Source: Promethearchaeota archaeon (lineage in GTDB: Archaea > Asgardarchaeota > Lokiarchaeia > Sigyniarchaeales > SOKP01). Taken from it: 7,167 nt of DNA. This document shows, piece by piece, positions 6,685-7,167 of this stretch (its first letter is position 1; every line of letters begins with the position of its first letter). The translations under genes and the position numbers were made by a program. Under the pieces are notes generated by a model. It saw only the letters and a program-made list of their open reading frames with translations. It made no database searches and was not told the origin of the DNA. The stretch covers positions 1 through 7,167 of the forward strand of contig JAUWHC010000127.1 of the NCBI GenBank assembly GCA_030606095.1. Direction: 5' to 3'.

Positions 6685-6702
6685 ATATAAATTTATTTAT
6701 AT
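6685..6702 (-). promoter_or_regulatory. Palindromic TATA-type promoter element of ftcD
   Basis: On the minus strand ATATAAA-TAAA-TTTATAT is a perfect 7-base inverted repeat with a 4-base spacer. The half nearer the gene (6685-6691) reads TTTATAT, a good archaeal TATA box. About 25 bases downstream of it would put transcription start near 6662-6665, leaving a leader of about 20 bases that holds the AAGGAG. The consistent spacing supports a real promoter. The symmetry may be an operator or just AT-rich chance. Confidence 0.45.
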
Positions 6703-6752
6703 CAATGTAATCTCAAATTTTTATAGATTGAATTAAATTAGCTTTAGATTCG

Positions 6753-6770
6753 ACCATATTTGTTTATGGT
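6753..6770. other. Small inverted repeat over the U32 gene stop codon
   Basis: ACCATA-TTTGTT-TATGGT forms a perfect 6-base-pair stem with a 6-base loop and spans the stop codon of the gene at 6764-7167. On the minus strand no T run follows it, so it does not look like a complete intrinsic terminator. It could contribute weakly to ending or stabilising the transcript. Confidence 0.2.
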
Positions 6771-7167
6771 AAAGTATAATCTCTTCCATAGGTTTTATTA
6801 GTAAAGATATAGATTTTATCTTCGCCATTACCAATTACTTTTCCATTAATTCGTAATTTTACGAATAAGGGTTTTTCCTTTGTCCCTCTTGGAGTTTTAT
6901 TGACTTCTTTTCCCTTGAATTTAATAACTTCTGCTTTTTGATGAATGTATGTGTCTGTATTATTGCCCATAATAATTAATTCGTCATTTTTAGTTAAATA
7001 TCCGTTATCCAACGAAATTTTAGCAAAATCTTTCGAATAATCCTCAACTTGACCAACTTTGATATATCTGAAATGTGATAAATTTGAAGGGGATTTATGT
7101 TGATGGTCTTCTTCAGTCATTCTCTTAAAGTAAAATCCTGGAGTAAATCCTCGATTATAAACTTTTT
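6764..7167 (-). CDS. U32-family peptidase-like protein, C-terminal fragment (5' end outside window)
   Basis: The minus-strand frame is open through the right edge. The ATG at 7120 is an internal Met, and the frame upstream of it reads KVYNRGFTPGFYFKR, which matches the NRGF-x-x-GF-x-F motif near the C-terminal end of U32 proteins. About 133 codons are visible. After the motif a beta-barrel-like segment follows (IKVGQVEDYSKDFAKISLD...NDELIIMGNNTDTYIHQKAEVIKFKGKEV...GKVIGNGEDKIYIF), resembling the EF-Tu domain-2-like barrel found at the C-terminus of this family. U32 members were named after a collagenase (PrtC), but E. coli relatives such as TrhP (YegQ) and RlhA act in tRNA or rRNA hydroxylation. 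Which role applies here cannot be judged without the N-terminal part. It reads in the same direction as ftcD, 119 bases upstream, with no obvious functional link. Confidence 0.75.
   Translation of the reverse strand, partial: KVYNRGFTPGFYFKRMTEEDHQHKSPSNLSHFRYIKVGQVEDYSKDFAKISLDNGYLTKNDELIIMGNNTDTYIHQKAEVIKFKGKEVNKTPRGTKEKPLFVKLRINGKVIGNGEDKIYIFTNKTYGRDYTLP

Noticed and set aside
6516..6710. Plus-strand 64-residue ORF over the ftcD start
   Set aside because: It overlaps the coding region and promoter of ftcD on the opposite strand, has a low-complexity Phe/Ile/Asn-rich translation and no ribosome binding site. It is a shadow of a real gene.
1..7167. CRISPR arrays, tRNA or rRNA genes, insertion sequences, integrase or attachment sites, toxin-antitoxin or phage-defence genes
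   Set aside because: No regularly spaced repeats, cloverleaf-like segments, transposase motifs or terminal inverted repeats were seen. Nearly all of the window is accounted for by metabolic or conserved genes in intact frames.

Overview
This AT-rich window carries a compact histidine-degradation (hut) locus between unrelated housekeeping or metabolic genes. The organism is most likely an anaerobic archaeon, possibly an Asgard/Lokiarchaeia-like lineage. This is inferred from three things: an aldehyde:ferredoxin oxidoreductase (AOR) tail, archaeal-style A-rich/TATA promoter elements with a probable leaderless start, and a poly-T tract after a stop codon in place of a hairpin terminator. No rRNA or other phylogenetic marker is present, so an anaerobic bacterium cannot be excluded.

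Layout: (1) 2-328, plus strand, the C-terminal end of a tungsten/molybdopterin AOR-family oxidoreductase, cut by the window edge and followed by a T-rich terminator. (2) 382-579, minus strand, a small YwbE/DUF2196 protein with a TTG start, converging on the AOR gene. Just upstream, at 594-648, lies a decayed partial copy of its own 5' end. (3) 580-801, the divergent intergenic region with candidate promoter elements for the hut operon. (4) 802-5712, plus strand, hutU-hutH-hutI. Spacing is tight, with an ATGA stop/start overlap between hutH and hutI. (5) 5727-6644, minus strand, a stand-alone glutamate formimidoyltransferase (ftcD N-terminal half only), convergent with hutI across 14 bp and with its own TATA-like element and Shine-Dalgarno sequence. 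(6) 6764-7167, minus strand, the C-terminal end of a U32-family 'peptidase', cut by the window edge. Its usable reading frame runs through the right edge, so the internal Met at 7120 is not the true start.

Together HutH (histidine to urocanate + NH3), HutU (to imidazolone propionate), HutI (to N-formimino-L-glutamate) and FtcD (transfer of the formimino group to a folate-type carrier, releasing glutamate) form the complete histidine-to-glutamate route that conserves the one-carbon unit. The cyclodeaminase that would process the formimino-carrier is absent here, as are HutF/HutG and any hut regulator. No clearly new system is visible. The most unusual observations are the decayed duplicate of the ywbE 5' end, the long animal-type (UROC1-like) urocanase, and the promoter position suggesting that hutU begins at an internal ATG on a leaderless mRNA.
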